DNA from: Thermocladium sp. UBA166
GTDB taxonomy: Archaea > Thermoproteota > Thermoprotei > Thermoproteales > Thermocladiaceae
Assembly: GCA_002508315.1 (NCBI GenBank)
Contig: DAHE01000034.1
Span: 2,402-22,629 of the forward strand
Direction: 5' to 3'
DNA length: 20,228 nt
Shown piece after piece: positions 19,590 to 20,228 of this stretch. The position numbers and the translations under genes were made by a program. Position 1 is the first letter of the stretch; each line of letters starts with the position of its first letter. The notes under the pieces were generated by a model. It worked only from the letters and a program-made list of their open reading frames with translations. It had not been told where the DNA came from and searched no databases.

Positions 19590-20228
19590 TGGGGAAGGTA
19601 TTCATAATCGGAGTGGGCCCCGGGAGCTTCGACCTGCTCACGCTGAGGGCAGTAAACGCATTGGCCTCCTGCCAAGCAGCGGTGGCGGGGGACGCCACCC
19701 TAACCCCGAGCTTGGTGGACTTCATTGAGGAGCACTTCCCCGGCCTCGAACTAGTAGTGCTGGACAAGGGGCATAGAGGGGATGGGGTGGAGGAGGTGGT
19801 CAAGCGGGTTAGGGCGGGGGCCAACGTGGCGCACCTCAAGAACGGGGATCCCTTCGTATTCGGGGGGCTGGAGGAGGAGACGAGGAGGTTGAGGGAGTTG
19901 GGGGTGGAGTACGAGGTAGTGCCAGGCGTGCCCTCCACCTCAGCGGCGTGCGCGTCGATGGGCCTCTTCCCCACATCCAAGGAGAACGGCTTCGCGGGCT
20001 TCGTGGTGCTGAACGGCCACGACGCGCCCCTCCCCCTCCAATTAGAGGTGCTCAAGCTAATGGGCCGCGGCTTCATATTGATGCCAAGGCGGGACTACGT
20101 GGACGCCGTATGCGGCGAGCTCGAGTGCGTCGAGGTGGTTGACGCGGAGAGAGGCGGGGGCAGGCGGCTCGAGTTAGTCTTCGCGGCGAGGAGGGGGGTT
20201 GCTGGTGATAGAAAAGGTCAAGCCTCGT
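19589..20228 (+). CDS. Uroporphyrinogen-III C-methyltransferase (sirohaem synthesis), partial
   Basis: The frame is open from ATG 19589 to the right edge: 213 residues, with the end missing. The tetrapyrrole methylase signatures are VFIIGVGPGSFDLLTLRA (4-21, the SAM-binding G-x-G-P-G), HLKNGDPFVFGGLEEE (81-96, the GDPFVFG motif of SUMT) and YEVVPGVPSTSAACASMGLFPT (104-125). The enzyme methylates uroporphyrinogen III to precorrin-2, the first step to sirohaem, the cofactor of DsrAB, which explains its place just after dsrK. Cobalamin-pathway methylases share the fold, so a CobA-type role is possible. Near the edge (20205) a GTG opens another frame (MIEKVKPR), perhaps the next gene overlapping this one. 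Confidence 0.85.
   Translation, partial: MGKVFIIGVGPGSFDLLTLRAVNALASCQAAVAGDATLTPSLVDFIEEHFPGLELVVLDKGHRGDGVEEVVKRVRAGANVAHLKNGDPFVFGGLEEETRRLRELGVEYEVVPGVPSTSAACASMGLFPTSKENGFAGFVVLNGHDAPLPLQLEVLKLMGRGFILMPRRDYVDAVCGELECVEVVDAERGGGRRLELVFAARRGVAGDRKGQAS

Noticed and set aside
1..20228. CRISPR array or intact transposase
   Set aside because: No regularly spaced repeats and no transposase, integrase or TnpB-length frame were seen; only possible end fragments of small elements.

Overview
The window reads as a chromosome segment of a hyperthermophilic archaeon of the Thermoproteales (Thermoproteota) with a sulfite/sulfate-reducing lifestyle. The pointers are a full-length crenactin gene, archaeal-type dissimilatory sulfite reductase (dsrA, dsrB) with dsrM and dsrK, a family-5 uracil-DNA glycosylase, archease, a DUF2192-type protein, Arg codons dominated by AGG and Ile codons by ATA, and a TATA box about 24-29 nt before most start codons (leaderless transcription). 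Caldivirga, Vulcanisaeta, Thermocladium, Thermoproteus and Pyrobaculum are all possible; the sequence alone does not decide.

Layout. 1-3650: tail of a universal stress protein, archease (-), then a plus-strand run of Roadblock/LC7 protein, a three-helix membrane protein and crenactin, followed by an SRPBCC protein (-) and a stand-alone Lrp/AsnC ligand domain. 3700-8832: DUF2192-like protein, THUMP tRNA methyltransferase (-), UDG family 5 (-), an unrecognised protein overlapping ornithine carbamoyltransferase argF, and a TPR protein. 8833-9232: 400 bp without a clear protein gene but with strong RNA-like folds and an inverted-repeat element. 9233-13161: a V4R-like protein, a DUF504 protein, and a four-subunit 2-oxoacid:ferredoxin oxidoreductase (order delta-alpha-beta-gamma, most like 2-oxoglutarate synthase) split into two transcription units, korDA and korBC. 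Each unit is preceded by the same 37-nt repeat. 13162-14566: a structured intergenic region, a ferritin-like helical protein convergent with a NifX/NifB-like iron-cluster protein, and a 411-bp region with two candidate micro-genes and several dyads.

14567-20228 is the dissimilatory sulfite reduction block. dsrB (-) and dsrA (+) are divergent. dsrA continues without a gap into dsrM (membrane haem b protein) and dsrK (CCG/4Fe-4S protein), then comes a sirohaem-type uroporphyrinogen-III methyltransferase that runs off the window. The genes fit together: DsrMK passes quinol-derived electrons towards DsrAB, the methyltransferase makes the sirohaem precursor, and the KorABCD complex yields reduced ferredoxin from central metabolism. 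dsrC and dsrJOP are not in the window.

The most striking unexplained signals are a near-perfect 30-bp dyad exactly midway between the divergent dsrB and dsrA promoters, the 37-nt repeat in front of both kor units, a perfect 15-bp dyad at about -42 of korD, and a chain of candidate structured RNAs in 8885-9193. No tRNA, rRNA, CRISPR array or intact transposase gene was found.
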